Source: Stenotrophomonas sp. HITSZ_GD | GTDB taxonomy: Bacteria; Pseudomonadota; Gammaproteobacteria; Xanthomonadales; Xanthomonadaceae | Reading direction: 5' to 3' | Assembly: GCF_029543105.1 (NCBI RefSeq) | Contig: NZ_JARQXB010000001.1 | Coordinates: 62,001 to 126,000, forward strand | DNA length: 64,000 nt | Shown here: positions 1 to 8,523 of the stretch, one piece after another | Layout: each line of letters opens with the position of its first letter | Numbering within the stretch: the first letter of the stretch is position 1 | Notes under the pieces: model-generated | Seen by the model: only the letters and a program-made list of their open reading frames with translations | What the model was told of the DNA's origin: nothing | The model's database searches: none | Program-made: the position numbers and the translations under genes

Positions 1-1645
1 CCCAGTCCAGCTCGCGTACCAGGTAGCGCGCCACTTCCTTCGGGTGCCCCTCGCGGTCGTCCGGCGTCACCGGGAAATTCGGCACCACCAGCTCGGCCTG
101 GTTGAACAGGTCGAACGGCGAATCCAGCGACACCTTCTCGGCGTGCTCCGGCAGGCCGGTGTCGATGGCGAAGGACTGGAAATCGCCGCCACCGGTCAGC
201 GTGGCGGAAGTCATCACCACCGAATCGACCTCGTTCCACAGCAGCGAGCGCAGCACGTGCGCGGCCGATACCGGCGAGCAATGGCAGATCAGGTCGCCCT
301 CGCGCGAAAGCGTGACCCAGCGCGCCATCGGTGGCTGGCCTTCCTTGTCTTCCCGGCGCCAACCGGTCCACAACGCGTGCTGCTGCTCCATCATCTCCAG
401 CGCCAGGCCGAAGCTGCGCTGCAGGCGCTCGCGCGCGGCGTCCTCCGGCTTGCCCTTGGCGATCAGGCCATGCGCGGCATGCACCCAGTTGAACAGCGCG
501 CGGGTCTGCTCGCCGAGTTCCTCGATCGCCGGGCCCCAGGCCCGCGGCAGCTGGCCGTTGGGCGCGCGCCACATCGGCTCGCGCTCGGAGGGGTCCGGCG
601 TCCAGGTGCGGCTCACCTCGCCGTGGAAGGCCTTCAGCCGCTTGGCGACATCGGCCGCCAGCTCCACCGCCTCGTTCGGCACCAAGTTGCCGATGCGCTC
701 CTTGTCGATCGCGCGGTAGGCGGCGGCGATCAGGATCTGCAAGCGGCCGGTGCGCTTGGCCATGTCGTCCAGCGGCAGGTTCGCGGCGCCCTGGTCGATC
801 GCCACGCCGGCCACGTGGTGGCCTTCGTCCAGCACCAGCAGCATGTCCGCGGGCGCGGCGATCAGCGGCTGGCCGTTCTCCGCATCGCCCAGTTGCAAGG
901 TGGACAGCAGCAGCGCGTGGTTGGTCACCACGATCTGCGCCTCGCGCACGTCGGTGCGGGCGCGCAGCACCGGGCATTGCGCGGCATAGCTGCAGCGGCG
1001 GCCGGCGCAACCGGACGCCGGCGTGGTGATGCGCAGGCGCAACGGCACCGATACCGGCTCGGGCGCCTGGTCCAGGTCGCCATTCCAGGCCTGCTGCGCA
1101 TAGGCGTTGGCCAGCCGGCGCGCCACCTCGGTGTCGGCCGGGCTCAGCGGCCGGTCGTAGACCGCGTGGGCATCCTCGAACAAGGCATCCTGGCTGGTCT
1201 CGCCCTGCAGCTCGGCGGCGTTGCGCGTGCACAGGTAGCGGGTGCGGCCCTTGGCCAGCGCCACCGTCGCCTGCAGGCCGGTCGCCTTGAGGAACGCGGG
1301 GATGTCGCGCTCCACCAACTGGGATTGCAGCGCCACGGTGCCGGTGCTGATCACCAGCGTCTTCTTCGCCGCCAGCGCGATCGGCACGCCGGCGGTCAGG
1401 TAGCCCAGGCTCTTGCCCACGCCGGTGGGCGCCTCGGCCACGGCCACGCCGCCGGAGGTGGCCAGCGCACGCGACACCACGCCGATCATCCGGCTCTGCG
1501 CGCGGCGCGTGGTGAAGCCGGGGGTGTTCGCCTGCAAGCGGGCGTAGGCGTCGCGGATGCTTGCCTTGAGGGATTCGTCGAGCTGGCGGTGGCCGGCGGC
1601 CTTGGCCGCGGCGTCCGCCGGCGGTGCGGCCACTTCGTCATTCAT
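1..1645 (-). CDS. dinG: ATP-dependent DNA helicase DinG (3' end cut by window edge)
   Basis: XPD-like superfamily 2 iron-sulfur helicase, known to unwind 5'-3' and to resolve R-loops and replication/transcription conflicts. The start is the ATG at 1645, giving MNDEV. About 548 codons are present, so part of the C-terminal helicase domain lies beyond the window (E. coli DinG has 716 residues). Walker A EAPTGVGKS lies near residues 71-79. A cysteine set follows (YLCTR, then GCAGRRC and QCPV), as expected for the 4Fe-4S domain. Motif II reads LDEGHH, the DinG form of DEAH. TSATLTG (motif III-like) lies near the cut end. The gene is transcribed away from the downstream-facing small membrane gene at 1692-2039 on the same strand, with a 46-bp gap that could allow co-transcription with aroE. 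The open plus-strand frame opposite it is an antisense shadow. Confidence 0.93.
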   Translation of the reverse strand, partial: MNDEVAAPPADAAAKAAGHRQLDESLKASIRDAYARLQANTPGFTTRRAQSRMIGVVSRALATSGGVAVAEAPTGVGKSLGYLTAGVPIALAAKKTLVISTGTVALQSQLVERDIPAFLKATGLQATVALAKGRTRYLCTRNAAELQGETSQDALFEDAHAVYDRPLSPADTEVARRLANAYAQQAWNGDLDQAPEPVSVPLRLRITTPASGCAGRRCSYAAQCPVLRARTDVREAQIVVTNHALLLSTLQLGDAENGQPLIAAPADMLLVLDEGHHVAGVAIDQGAANLPLDDMAKRTGRLQILIAAAYRAIDKERIGNLVPNEAVELAADVAKRLKAFHGEVSRTWTPDPSEREPMWRAPNGQLPRAWGPAIEELGEQTRALFNWVHAAHGLIAKGKPEDAARERLQRSFGLALEMMEQQHALWTGWRREDKEGQPPMARWVTLSREGDLICHCSPVSAAHVLRSLLWNEVDSVVMTSATLTGGGDFQSFAIDTGLPEHAEKVSLDSPFDLFNQAELVVPNFPVTPDDREGHPKEVARYLVRELDW

Positions 1646-1691
1646 GCGGGCATTTTCTCATGCCCGCGTCGCAGTGCGCGGGACGGGCGGT

Positions 1692-2039
1692 TCAGTCGAG
1701 CGTGGGCGCGGCCGGCGGGGTGCGGGCCAGGGCCCAGCACAGCACCAGCACCCCGGCGGCCAGCAACAGGTGCACTACCACGCCGGCGCCGCGCATGATC
1801 GGCCCCAGCTGCACCAGCGAAGTTGCCGCGCCCTGGCTCAGCAAGGCCATGGGCAACATGCCCAGCAGCGCATCGACCAGCACGCTGGCCAGGCACAGCG
1901 CCAAGCCCAGCAAGCCCATGCGCCGGGAGGGCGTGCCGCGCGCGCGCAGCAGCAGCGACATGCCCACCGCGATGGCGATGAACATCGGCAGGCGCCACAG
2001 CAGCGCGTCGAGCAAGGCCAGCAGGGCCGCCATCGCCAT
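1692..2039 (-). CDS. Small hypothetical inner-membrane protein (115 aa)
   Basis: I do not recognise this family. The 115-residue product is mostly hydrophobic, with about three to four predicted membrane segments: near residues 2-28, 42-65 and 83-106, with a possible further break at the short arginine-rich loop around residue 32-40. It begins at ATG 2039, three bases after the aroE stop; a second in-frame ATG six bases later is also possible. The tight spacing implies translation with aroE. No catalytic motif is visible. It could be a small membrane-stability or DUF protein; function is unknown. Confidence 0.6.
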   Translation of the reverse strand: MAMAALLALLDALLWRLPMFIAIAVGMSLLLRARGTPSRRMGLLGLALCLASVLVDALLGMLPMALLSQGAATSLVQLGPIMRGAGVVVHLLLAAGVLVLCWALARTPPAAPTLD

Positions 2040-2042
2040 GGC

Positions 2043-2891
2043 TCAGTCCTCCCCCACCAGCACGCGGTCGCGCGAGCGCAGCTCGGCGTAGATGTCGTCC
2101 GTTCGCGGGCGCGCGCCATGCCACAGCTCGAAAGCCTCGGCAGCCTGCTCCACCAGCATGCCGAGCCCGTCCACCACGTCGCGGCACTGCGCCGCGCGCG
2201 CCCAGGCCAGGAAGTCGATCGCCGCCTCGCCGTAGTTGAGGTCCACCGCCGCGGTGAGGCTATCCACCAGCGAGAGCGGCAGCGTGAAGCCGGCCGGGTC
2301 GCCGCGCCCGGCCGCGGTGGCGTTGACGATCAGCTCGAAATCGCCGAGTTCGTGCAGGTCGTCCCAGTAGCGGGTGTAGGCCCGCGCGGGCTCGCCGAGC
2401 GCGTCGGCGAGCGCATCCGCGCGCGTTGGGCTGCGGTTGACGATGACCATCTCGCGCACGCCCGCATCGAGCAGCGCGGGCGCCACGCCACGCGCCGCGC
2501 CGCCCGCGCCGAGCAGCAACGCGCGGCGGCCGCGCAGGTCCAGGCCGTGGCGATCGGTGAGGTCGCGTACCAGCCCGGCGCCATCGGTGTTGTCGCCGTG
2601 CCAGCCGTCCTCGCGACGCACCAGCGTGTTCACCGCGCCAGCGCGCACCGCGCGCTCGCTGCGGGTGGCCGCCAGGGCGTAGGCGTCTTCCTTCAGCGGC
2701 AGGGTGACGTTGGCCCCCTGCCCGCCGCGCGCGGCGAACTGCGCCAGTGCCTGCGCGAACTGCGCAGGCGCGGCATCCAGCGCCACGTATTCCAGCGCGA
2801 TGCCGAGCTGGCGCCCGAACGCGGCGTGGATGCGCGGCGACAGCGAGTGGGCGACGGGGTGGCCGAACACGGCGAAGCGGGAAGGGGACAT
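2043..2891 (-). CDS. aroE: Shikimate dehydrogenase (NADP-dependent)
   Basis: Reduces 3-dehydroshikimate to shikimate with NADPH in the cytoplasmic aromatic amino-acid pathway. The 282-residue length fits AroE (E. coli 272). The N-terminal substrate domain has [11 protein letters not shown] and [11 protein letters not shown], which carries the catalytic lysine. GDNTDGAG carries the paired aspartate. The nucleotide-binding loop LGAGGAARG and the NRSPTRA segment, an NADP-type second loop, follow. It is probably the first gene of an aroE-small membrane protein(-dinG) transcript. It starts back to back with the exported propeller gene at 2943, with about 50 bp between for both promoters. Confidence 0.95.
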   Translation of the reverse strand: MSPSRFAVFGHPVAHSLSPRIHAAFGRQLGIALEYVALDAAPAQFAQALAQFAARGGQGANVTLPLKEDAYALAATRSERAVRAGAVNTLVRREDGWHGDNTDGAGLVRDLTDRHGLDLRGRRALLLGAGGAARGVAPALLDAGVREMVIVNRSPTRADALADALGEPARAYTRYWDDLHELGDFELIVNATAAGRGDPAGFTLPLSLVDSLTAAVDLNYGEAAIDFLAWARAAQCRDVVDGLGMLVEQAAEAFELWHGARPRTDDIYAELRSRDRVLVGED

Positions 2892-2942
2892 GGAGCCTCT
2901 CGGGTTGGCTAGACTGGGCCGCTTCGCCTTCGGGAAACGGAC

Positions 2943-3839
2943 ATGCGCTTCCGCCTGCCAGGGCTCGCGCTCGCCGCGAGTCTACTCTGTGCGCCCTCGG
3001 CCTCGGGCCTGTCGGAGTTCGGGATCGAGGGCATGGGCGTGGTCTCCACGCCGGCCAACGAAGTTCGCGGCACCGTGGCACCGGACGGCCAGCGCATCGT
3101 CTGGGGCAGTACGGATCGCGCCGGCGGCGTCGGCGGCTGGGACCTGTGGCAGGCGAGCCTGCGCGATGGCCGCTGGCAAGACCCGCGCCCCGTGCCGGTC
3201 AATTCGCCGGCGAACGATTTCGATCCGTTCTTCAGCCCCGACGGCCACTGGCTGTACTTCTTCTCCAACCGCAAGGGCGGCCAGGGCGGCGATGACCTGT
3301 ACCGCGCGGCGGTGCTGGCCGATGGCGGCTTCGGCCCGGCGCAAAACCTGGGCCCCGGCGTGAACACGCGGGGCGACGAATGGGCGCCGACGGTTTCGGC
3401 CGATGGACAGCGGCTGCTGTTTGCCAGCGACGGCCATGGCGGCGCGGGGCGGCACGACCTGTTCGTCGCGCGCTGGGACGGGCAGGCCTTCGTGGACCCG
3501 CGGCCGGTGCCGGGGCTGGCCAGCGCCCAGGACGAGTTCGATGCCGCGTGGCTGGGCGATGGCCGCGCGATCGTGTTCGCGCGCTCGGAAGATCCGGCCA
3601 CGAAGCCAGTGCGGCTGTGGATCGCGCAGTGCCGGCAGGGTCGCTATGTCGACCCGCAGCCGCTGCCGCTGTCCTTCAACGACGAACAGGGCACCACGCT
3701 GGGACCCGTGGTGGATGCGAGCAAGCCCAGCGAGCTGCTGGTGAGCGGAAGCGCGAAGGCGCCACGTGCCGGCAAGCTCGACCTCTACCGGATGAAGGCA
3801 CCGGCGGTGACGGGAGACGAGCGCTGCATGGCGCGCTGA
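2943..3839 (+). CDS. Exported PD40/TolB-like beta-propeller protein
   Basis: The 298-residue protein begins with a clear signal peptide: MRFRLP, then a hydrophobic stretch to about residue 22 ending ASG. The rest is built from repeated WD40-like PD40 blades with [25 protein letters not shown] and similar SxDGxxLxF signatures. Such blades occur in TolB, in oligopeptidase propellers and in many periplasmic proteins of unknown role. No Pal/TolA interaction region or second domain is visible, so it is not TolB itself. A periplasmic binding or scaffold role is inference. No operon partner is evident, because the next gene downstream is on the other strand. Confidence 0.75.
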   Translation: MRFRLPGLALAASLLCAPSASGLSEFGIEGMGVVSTPANEVRGTVAPDGQRIVWGSTDRAGGVGGWDLWQASLRDGRWQDPRPVPVNSPANDFDPFFSPDGHWLYFFSNRKGGQGGDDLYRAAVLADGGFGPAQNLGPGVNTRGDEWAPTVSADGQRLLFASDGHGGAGRHDLFVARWDGQAFVDPRPVPGLASAQDEFDAAWLGDGRAIVFARSEDPATKPVRLWIAQCRQGRYVDPQPLPLSFNDEQGTTLGPVVDASKPSELLVSGSAKAPRAGKLDLYRMKAPAVTGDERCMAR

Positions 3840-3861
3840 GCCATCCAGCCACGGCTCCGCC

Positions 3862-4335
3862 TCAGGCCGCGCGTACGGTGAACACCTTAAACCCCCGAGC
3901 CAGCCTCGCGAGATCGACTTCCTCTCGCAGCGGCGGCGTCCACACCGCGCCCGGTATGCGCCGCTGCTGCAACGCCCAGTGGGTCACGCCCCGCGCGGCG
4001 AGGTCTTCGGCCAGCGCGTACAGCGCCTGGCGCGGGAACAACCCGGGCGACCAGGTGGTGCGGCACTCGTAGGCGACACCCCTATCGAGCACCTGCTGCA
4101 GCGAAACCTCCACCGCACGGCCACTGCCGCGTCGGCCGGTCACCGCGTCGTAGTCGCCACGCAACGCCTTGATGTCCAGGCCTATCCAGTCCACCAGCGG
4201 CAGCACCTGGCGCAGGCGCGCCGGGTACATGCCGCCTGTGTGCAGGCCTACCTCGAACCCCATGGCCTTGACGCTGCCGATCGCTGCCGGCAGGCCGGCC
4301 TGCGCGGTCGGCTCGCCGCCGGAAAACACCCACAT
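3862..4335 (-). pseudogene. Decapitated radical-SAM activating enzyme (NrdG/PflA type), C-terminal part only
   Basis: The 157 residues begin at VFSGGEPTAQ, the SAM-contacting GGEP motif of NrdG/PflA-type radical SAM activators. They continue through the TIM-barrel half with LHTGG, DWIGLDIKAL and the C-terminal W(A)LQQ segment. The N-terminal half with the CxxxCxxC iron-sulfur cluster is absent. Reading upstream on the same strand, a TGA falls four codons before the first ATG, and the DNA becomes part of a histidine kinase remnant on the other strand. Without the cysteines the product cannot be a working radical SAM enzyme. I read this as a deletion or rearrangement breakpoint near 4330-4340. 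A short stand-alone protein is possible but unlikely. Confidence 0.7.
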
Positions 4336-4339
4336 CCGC

Positions 4340-4720
4340 GTAGTTCAGCGTGCGGCCACCGGCGAAGGCCAAGCGCAGGTCTTGCCGGCAGCCCTGGCGC
4401 TGCGGCCGCTGGAGACCGCGATCCGTCACGGCATCGGCCGGCATGCCGGTGGGGACCGCGTGGAGATCGAGGTAACGCGCGAGCAGGACATGCAGCGCAT
4501 CGAGGCGCGCCACCGCACAGCGTGCTGGACGCACAGGCGCCGCATGCGGAACACGAGGTCAACGGTATCGGCGTGGCCAACACCCGGCTTCGCCTGCGCG
4601 AGCTCTGCGGCGATGCGGCCGAGTCGCGCCTGGACATGACCTTCCCGCGCGGCGTGGCGTGGCGGCTGCGCCTGCCGGCGCGGCAGGCCGAGGAATTCGG
4701 TCTGCGCTCGCCGCGCCGCT
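4340..4720 (+). pseudogene. Remnant of a LytS-type sensor histidine kinase (ATPase domain, frameshifted)
   Basis: Plus-strand translation gives the end of a LytS/AlgZ-type kinase in two frames. One frame carries the N-box RPLETAIRHGIG followed by a GDRVEIEV strand. The other resumes with GIGVANTRLRLRELCG (the G-box lid) and a TFPRGVAWRLRLP end. A frameshift near 4510-4530 joins the two, and the sensor, membrane and dimerisation parts are missing. The piece directly abuts the truncated radical-SAM gene on one side and a LytTR remnant on the other. The kinase-then-LytTR order matches an intact LytS/LytTR operon that has decayed. Start and end are approximate. Confidence 0.7.
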
Positions 4721-4735
4721 GGACCCGCGCCGCTC

Positions 4736-4903
4736 GCGCGGGTGCACCGCTCGGCCATCGTCAACGTGCGCCGCGTACGCGAAATCTATTCATGGTTCAA
4801 CGGGCACCACGTGCTCACGCTGGATACCGGCCAGCAGCTGCGCATGAGCCGGTATCCGCACGCGCTGTTCATGCGCCTGGTCACCACCGGGCGCGGCGAA
4901 TAG
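4736..4903 (+). pseudogene. Remnant of a LytTR-type response regulator (C-terminal DNA-binding end)
   Basis: The frame beginning at CGG 4739 and ending at TAG 4901-4903 reads RVHRSAIVNVRRV. This is the conserved core of the LytTR DNA-binding domain (VHRSxxVN), followed by a beta-strand region ending in RYPHALFMRL. About 54 residues remain; the receiver domain and the first LytTR strands are gone. There is no start codon in a sensible place. It is followed after three bases by the SDR gene on the opposite strand. Together with the kinase remnant it marks the loss of a cytoplasmic LytTR two-component system. Confidence 0.7.
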
Positions 4904-4906
4904 CGC

Positions 4907-5764
4907 TCAGGCGTGCGCGGTGGCGGCCGAACGCTCGGCCCAGGCGGCGATGTCGCCCTGCACGCGCGCCAGCTCCTGCCCGATGATCTCCATCGCATCG
5001 GCGCCCACGACGGCGTGCACGGTCGGCCGCGGGTCGGCCGCCACCGCCAGCAGCAGCGCGGCCAGCTTGTCCGGGTCGCCGGCCTGCTGGTGGCTATAGC
5101 CGTCGTATTGCGCGCGCAGCGCCGAGGAGGCATCGGCGTAGTCCGACACGGCGTGTTCGCCATAGCGCACCGAGCGGTTGTCCAGGAAATCGGTACGGAA
5201 GAAGCCCGGCGAGACGCTGGTGACGCGGATGCCGAACGGCGCGACCTCCGGTGCCAGCGAGGCCGAGAAGCCCTGCACGGCGAACTTGCTCGCGCAGTAC
5301 ACCGACGCACCGGCGAAACCGGCCAGCCCGCCGACCGAGGACATGTTGAAGATGTGGCCCGCGCGCTGCGCGCGCATCGTCGGCAACACCGCGCGGGTGA
5401 CCTCCATCAGGCCGAAGACATTGGTGTCGAACTGCGCGCGGATGGCCGCGCCGTCGATTTCCTCGAAGGGGCCGAGCTGCCCGTAGCCGGCGTTGTTCAC
5501 CAGCACGTCGATGCGGCCAAAGCGCGCCAGCGCCTCGTCTACCGCCTGGCGTGCCTGCTCGGGCGAGGTCACGTCCAGCGCGACGGCATGCAGGCGCTCG
5601 CCATGTTCGTTCGCCAGGGCCGCCAGCGAATCGGGATGGCGCGCGGCGGCGACGACGTTGAAGCCCGCCTGCAACGCCGCGCGGGCGATGGCCGCGCCCA
5701 GGCCGCGATTGGCGCCGGTGACGAACCAGGTGGGCGTGGAGGTATCTTGGAGGTGGGTGGACAT
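4907..5764 (-). CDS. SDR-family oxidoreductase (classical)
   Basis: A 285-residue classical short-chain dehydrogenase. The start is ATG 5764 (MSTHLQD); in-frame codons further upstream run into the divergent regulator region. Rossmann motif TGANRGLG lies near residues 16-23, NNAGYG near 89-94, the catalytic serine in NMSSVGG near 142, and YCASK (catalytic Tyr and Lys) near 156-160. The C-terminal region is longer than in minimal SDRs and resembles the group often annotated as oxidoreductase, 3-ketoacyl-reductase-like. The substrate is unknown. It is divergently paired with an AraC regulator (5883-6797), a common arrangement in which the regulator controls the dehydrogenase; that link is inference. 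Confidence 0.88.
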   Translation of the reverse strand: MSTHLQDTSTPTWFVTGANRGLGAAIARAALQAGFNVVAAARHPDSLAALANEHGERLHAVALDVTSPEQARQAVDEALARFGRIDVLVNNAGYGQLGPFEEIDGAAIRAQFDTNVFGLMEVTRAVLPTMRAQRAGHIFNMSSVGGLAGFAGASVYCASKFAVQGFSASLAPEVAPFGIRVTSVSPGFFRTDFLDNRSVRYGEHAVSDYADASSALRAQYDGYSHQQAGDPDKLAALLLAVAADPRPTVHAVVGADAMEIIGQELARVQGDIAAWAERSAATAHA

Positions 5765-5882
5765 GGGCTTGCTCCAGGTGGGAAACGGTGAGGCCATGTT
5801 GGGCGCGCATCGGCGCGGCGCGGTAGACCGATTCCGGAAGGTTCTTGCACAATCCTGCCAAGCCCTCACCGACTCCGATGCC

Positions 5883-6797
5883 GTGGATGCACGCACCGCG
5901 CTCGCCCTCGACGAGCTGTCCGACCTGATCCGACGCCACGCTCGCCATGGCGATTTCGCCGCGTTCCCGGGTGCGATGCTGGTGCGCGCGGACCAGCCAA
6001 GCGCGGCGGTCTCGGTGGTCGCCGAGCCGATGTTCTGCCTGGTCGGCCAGGGCGTGAAACGCATCGTGATGGGCGAGCGCGTGCTGCAATTCGGTCGCGG
6101 CGATTCATTGGCCGTGACGATGAGCGCGCCGGTCGCCAGCGAGATCGTGCGGGCGAGCCCGCGCTCGCCTTACCTGGCGGTTGGCTTCGCGCTCGATACG
6201 TCGCTGCTGGCCGAGCTGGTGTTGACGCTGCCCGAGCTGGCGCCCCCCGCTTCGTCTTCGGGCATGGTGGACCTGCAGCCGGTGGCGCACGATCTGCTCG
6301 ATGCGGCGGTACGCGCCATGCGGCTGCTCGACGACACCGCATCGGCGCCGGTGCTCGCGCCGCTCATCGCGCGCGAACTTCACTACCGCCTGCTCACCGG
6401 GCCGCACGGCGCGGTGGTGCGCGCGCTGGTGCGCGGCCGTGGCATCAATGCGCAGATCGCGCGGGCGGCGGCGTGGATACGCCGGCACTACCACGAGCCA
6501 CTGCGTATCGCCGAACTGGCCAGGCTGGCCGCGCTGAGCGAGTCTTCCCTGCACCGCGGCTTCAAGGCAGTCACCGGCATGACGCCGCTCGAATACCAGA
6601 AGCGCATCCGCCTGCAGGAAGCACGCTCTCGCCTGTTGATGGAAGGCAGCGACGCGGCGAGCGTGGGCTTCTCGGTGGGCTACAACAGCCCTTCCCAGTT
6701 CAGCCGGGAATACGCGCGCCAGTTCGGCTTGCCGCCGGCACGCGACGTGGCACAGCTGCGTGCCGAGTCGGGCGCGTTGGCTTATCCGGCGTGGTAG
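5883..6797 (+). CDS. AraC-family transcriptional regulator (AraC_N type)
   Basis: About 304 residues if the GTG at 5883 (VDARTALAL) is the start; an in-frame ATG at 5763 would overlap the divergent SDR start and is less likely. The N-terminal sensor half contains FCLVGQGVKRIVMGE and YLAVGFALD, typical of the AraC_N (PF06719) group. The C-terminal half has two helix-turn-helices: PLRIAELARLAALSESSLHRGFK and, further on, the GYNSPSQFSREYARQFG signature. The roughly 118-bp gap to the divergent SDR holds the likely shared control region, which includes AGGATTGTGCAAGAA read on the minus strand. Regulation of the SDR is inferred from orientation only. Confidence 0.88.
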   Translation: MDARTALALDELSDLIRRHARHGDFAAFPGAMLVRADQPSAAVSVVAEPMFCLVGQGVKRIVMGERVLQFGRGDSLAVTMSAPVASEIVRASPRSPYLAVGFALDTSLLAELVLTLPELAPPASSSGMVDLQPVAHDLLDAAVRAMRLLDDTASAPVLAPLIARELHYRLLTGPHGAVVRALVRGRGINAQIARAAAWIRRHYHEPLRIAELARLAALSESSLHRGFKAVTGMTPLEYQKRIRLQEARSRLLMEGSDAASVGFSVGYNSPSQFSREYARQFGLPPARDVAQLRAESGALAYPAW

Positions 6798-6803
6798 CGG
6801 CGC

Positions 6804-7160
6804 TCAGGCGTCTGGAGGTTCGCCGACGAGTTCGGCCCGCGCGTCGTCGTAGTCGCGATTGAAGCGTTGCGCCAGCAGGCGCAGCGTTTGCCAGCTCGCC
6901 AGATCCCCGTCATGCCGCCCGGGCACCTCGCGCAGGAGGCTGCTCGCCTTGGCCTCGAAACGGCTGGCATAACCGCGCAGTTCGTCGGACAACGCCAGCG
7001 AGCCGCCCGAGCGCAGCAGCGCGCGCACTTCCGCCAGGTGGGATTGCAACGTCGCGCAGGCCAGCAGGGCCAGCCGGCGTTCGGCGCGCAGCGCCAGCGC
7101 CTTGCGGCGGCTCCATTGACCCAGGAAGGCGCGTGTCGCGTTCAAGGACAGGGCATGCAT
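6804..7160 (-). CDS. Hypothetical protein (118 aa, helical, charged)
   Basis: I do not recognise this product. The ATG at 7160 (MHALSLNATR) is preferred over an upstream GTG at 7220 that adds 20 residues. The sequence is rich in Arg, Ala and Leu, with no signal peptide or membrane segment, and looks all-helical. It converges with the AraC gene, six bases between stop codons, and lies upstream of the biotin operator on the opposite strand. No motif supports a function. Confidence 0.5.
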   Translation of the reverse strand: MHALSLNATRAFLGQWSRRKALALRAERRLALLACATLQSHLAEVRALLRSGGSLALSDELRGYASRFEAKASSLLREVPGRHDGDLASWQTLRLLAQRFNRDYDDARAELVGEPPDA

Positions 7161-7280
7161 GGCCGGTGACCGTCGCCGAGGAAGTGGCAGCTGGGTGATC
7201 AGGACACCAGACACGGGCACGGCGCGGAAATGGCCTGTGGCGATCAGCTTATGCAGGGGTGACCGATCCGGCGCGCCCCC

Positions 7281-7314
7281 CTGTCAACTCCAAACCACTG
7301 GGTACGGTTGACAG
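7281..7314. promoter_or_regulatory. BirA-type biotin operator upstream of bioB
   Basis: Inverted half-sites CTGTCAACT and GGTTGACAG are separated by exactly 16 bp. The known gammaproteobacterial BirA operator is TTGTAAACC-N16-GGTTTACAA; the arms here match it in 6 of 9 (left) and 7 of 9 (right) positions and keep the spacing. It ends 56 bp before the bioB ATG, the right place for repression by biotinyl-AMP-bound BirA. This predicts that the genome's BirA has an N-terminal helix-turn-helix. Confidence 0.75.
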
Positions 7315-7370
7315 CCCTGAGCCGGCCCACCAGACTGCGCCGCTTCCCGCCGCCGACCGCAGGTAAGCCG

Positions 7371-8405
7371 ATGTCCGCCGAACTCCGCCACGACTGGCGC
7401 GCCGAGGAGCTGCACGCGCTGTTCTCGCTGCCGTTCCCCGAGCTGCTGCACCGCGCCTCGAGCGTGCACCGCGAACATTTCGACCCGGCCGAGGTGCAGG
7501 TCTCCACGCTGCTCTCGGTGAAGACCGGCGGCTGCCCGGAAGACTGTGCCTACTGCCCGCAGGCCCAGCGCTACGACACCGGCGTGTCGGCGCAGAAGCT
7601 GATGGAGACCGAGGCCGTCGTTGCGCGCGCCCGCCAGGCCAAGGCCGCCGGTGCCTCGCGCTTCTGCATGGGCGCGGCCTGGCGCTCGCCCAAGGACCGC
7701 GACATCCCGAAGGTGGCGGCGATGATCGCCGAGGTGAAGGCGCTCGGCCTGGAGACCTGCGCCACGCTGGGCATGCTCGATGCCTCGCAGGCGCGCGCGC
7801 TCAAGGACGCTGGCCTGGACTACTACAACCACAACCTCGACACCTCGCCGGACTTCTACGACTCGATCATCCACACCCGCCAGTACCAGGACCGCCTGGA
7901 TACGCTGGGCCATGTGCGCGATGCCGGGCTGAAGACCTGCTGCGGCGGCATCGTGGGCATGGGCGAAACGCGCGAGCACCGCGTGGGCCTGCTGCTGGCG
8001 CTGGCCACGCTGCCGGCGCACCCGGATTCGGTGCCGATCAACCGCCTGGTGCAGGTCGCCGGCACGCCGCTGCACGGCACCGCGCAGCTGGACCCGTTCG
8101 AGTTCGTGCGCATGATCGCCGTGGCCCGCATCACCATGCCGCGCTCTATGGTGCGCCTGTCGGCCGGCCGCGAGACGATGAGCGACGAACTGCAGGCGCT
8201 GTGCTTCATGGCCGGCGCGAACTCCATCTTCTACGGCGAAAAGCTGCTGACCACCGGCAACCCGGATACCGAGCGCGACCTGGCGCTGTTCGAGCGCCTG
8301 GGCCTGCGCCCGATGGCCATCGAGGTGGATGCGGCCGACCACGACCACGCTGGCACCGTGCACGCCGACATCACCTGCCCTGGCCGCTGCGAACAGGCCG
8401 CCTGA
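7371..8405 (+). CDS. bioB: Biotin synthase
   Basis: Radical SAM enzyme that inserts sulfur into dethiobiotin, the last step of biotin synthesis. It has 344 residues from ATG 7371, preceded by AGGTAAG. The SAM cluster motif [12 protein letters not shown] places cysteines at 55, 59 and 62. [19 protein letters not shown] and the C-terminal RLSAGRE and [16 protein letters not shown] blocks are family hallmarks; the last carries residues around the auxiliary 2Fe-2S cluster. It is the first gene of the bioB-bioF-bioH-SDR-bioC row, directly downstream of a BirA-type operator. A 118-bp gap with a strong palindrome separates it from bioF. Confidence 0.97.
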   Translation: MSAELRHDWRAEELHALFSLPFPELLHRASSVHREHFDPAEVQVSTLLSVKTGGCPEDCAYCPQAQRYDTGVSAQKLMETEAVVARARQAKAAGASRFCMGAAWRSPKDRDIPKVAAMIAEVKALGLETCATLGMLDASQARALKDAGLDYYNHNLDTSPDFYDSIIHTRQYQDRLDTLGHVRDAGLKTCCGGIVGMGETREHRVGLLLALATLPAHPDSVPINRLVQVAGTPLHGTAQLDPFEFVRMIAVARITMPRSMVRLSAGRETMSDELQALCFMAGANSIFYGEKLLTTGNPDTERDLALFERLGLRPMAIEVDAADHDHAGTVHADITCPGRCEQAA

Positions 8406-8416
8406 TCCTCCGCGCT

Positions 8417-8438
8417 GCCGCCCGGGCGCCCGGGCGGC
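8417..8438. repeat. Perfect 22-bp palindrome between bioB and bioF
   Basis: GCCGCCCGGGC is followed directly by its exact reverse complement. In RNA this would form a very stable GC hairpin 12 bases after the bioB stop. No T-run follows, so a classical terminator is unlikely. It could act as a 3' stabiliser or partial attenuator that lowers bioF expression relative to bioB. Confidence 0.5.
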
Positions 8439-8523
8439 CCGGTCGTCGGACCATGTCACCCCGCCGGACCCGGGCTGCGGTTAACCTAGCCGGCCCGGAC
8501 CCGGACAGCCAGAAGGGAAGATC

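Noticed and set aside
44-1798. Long open plus-strand frame (584 codons) opposite dinG
   Set aside because: Arg/His/Gln-rich translation without domains; an antisense shadow caused by high GC. The minus strand encodes an intact DinG.
3862-4903. Mobile element as cause of the radical-SAM/LytTR scar
   Set aside because: No transposase, terminal inverted repeats or target-site duplication visible at the junction.
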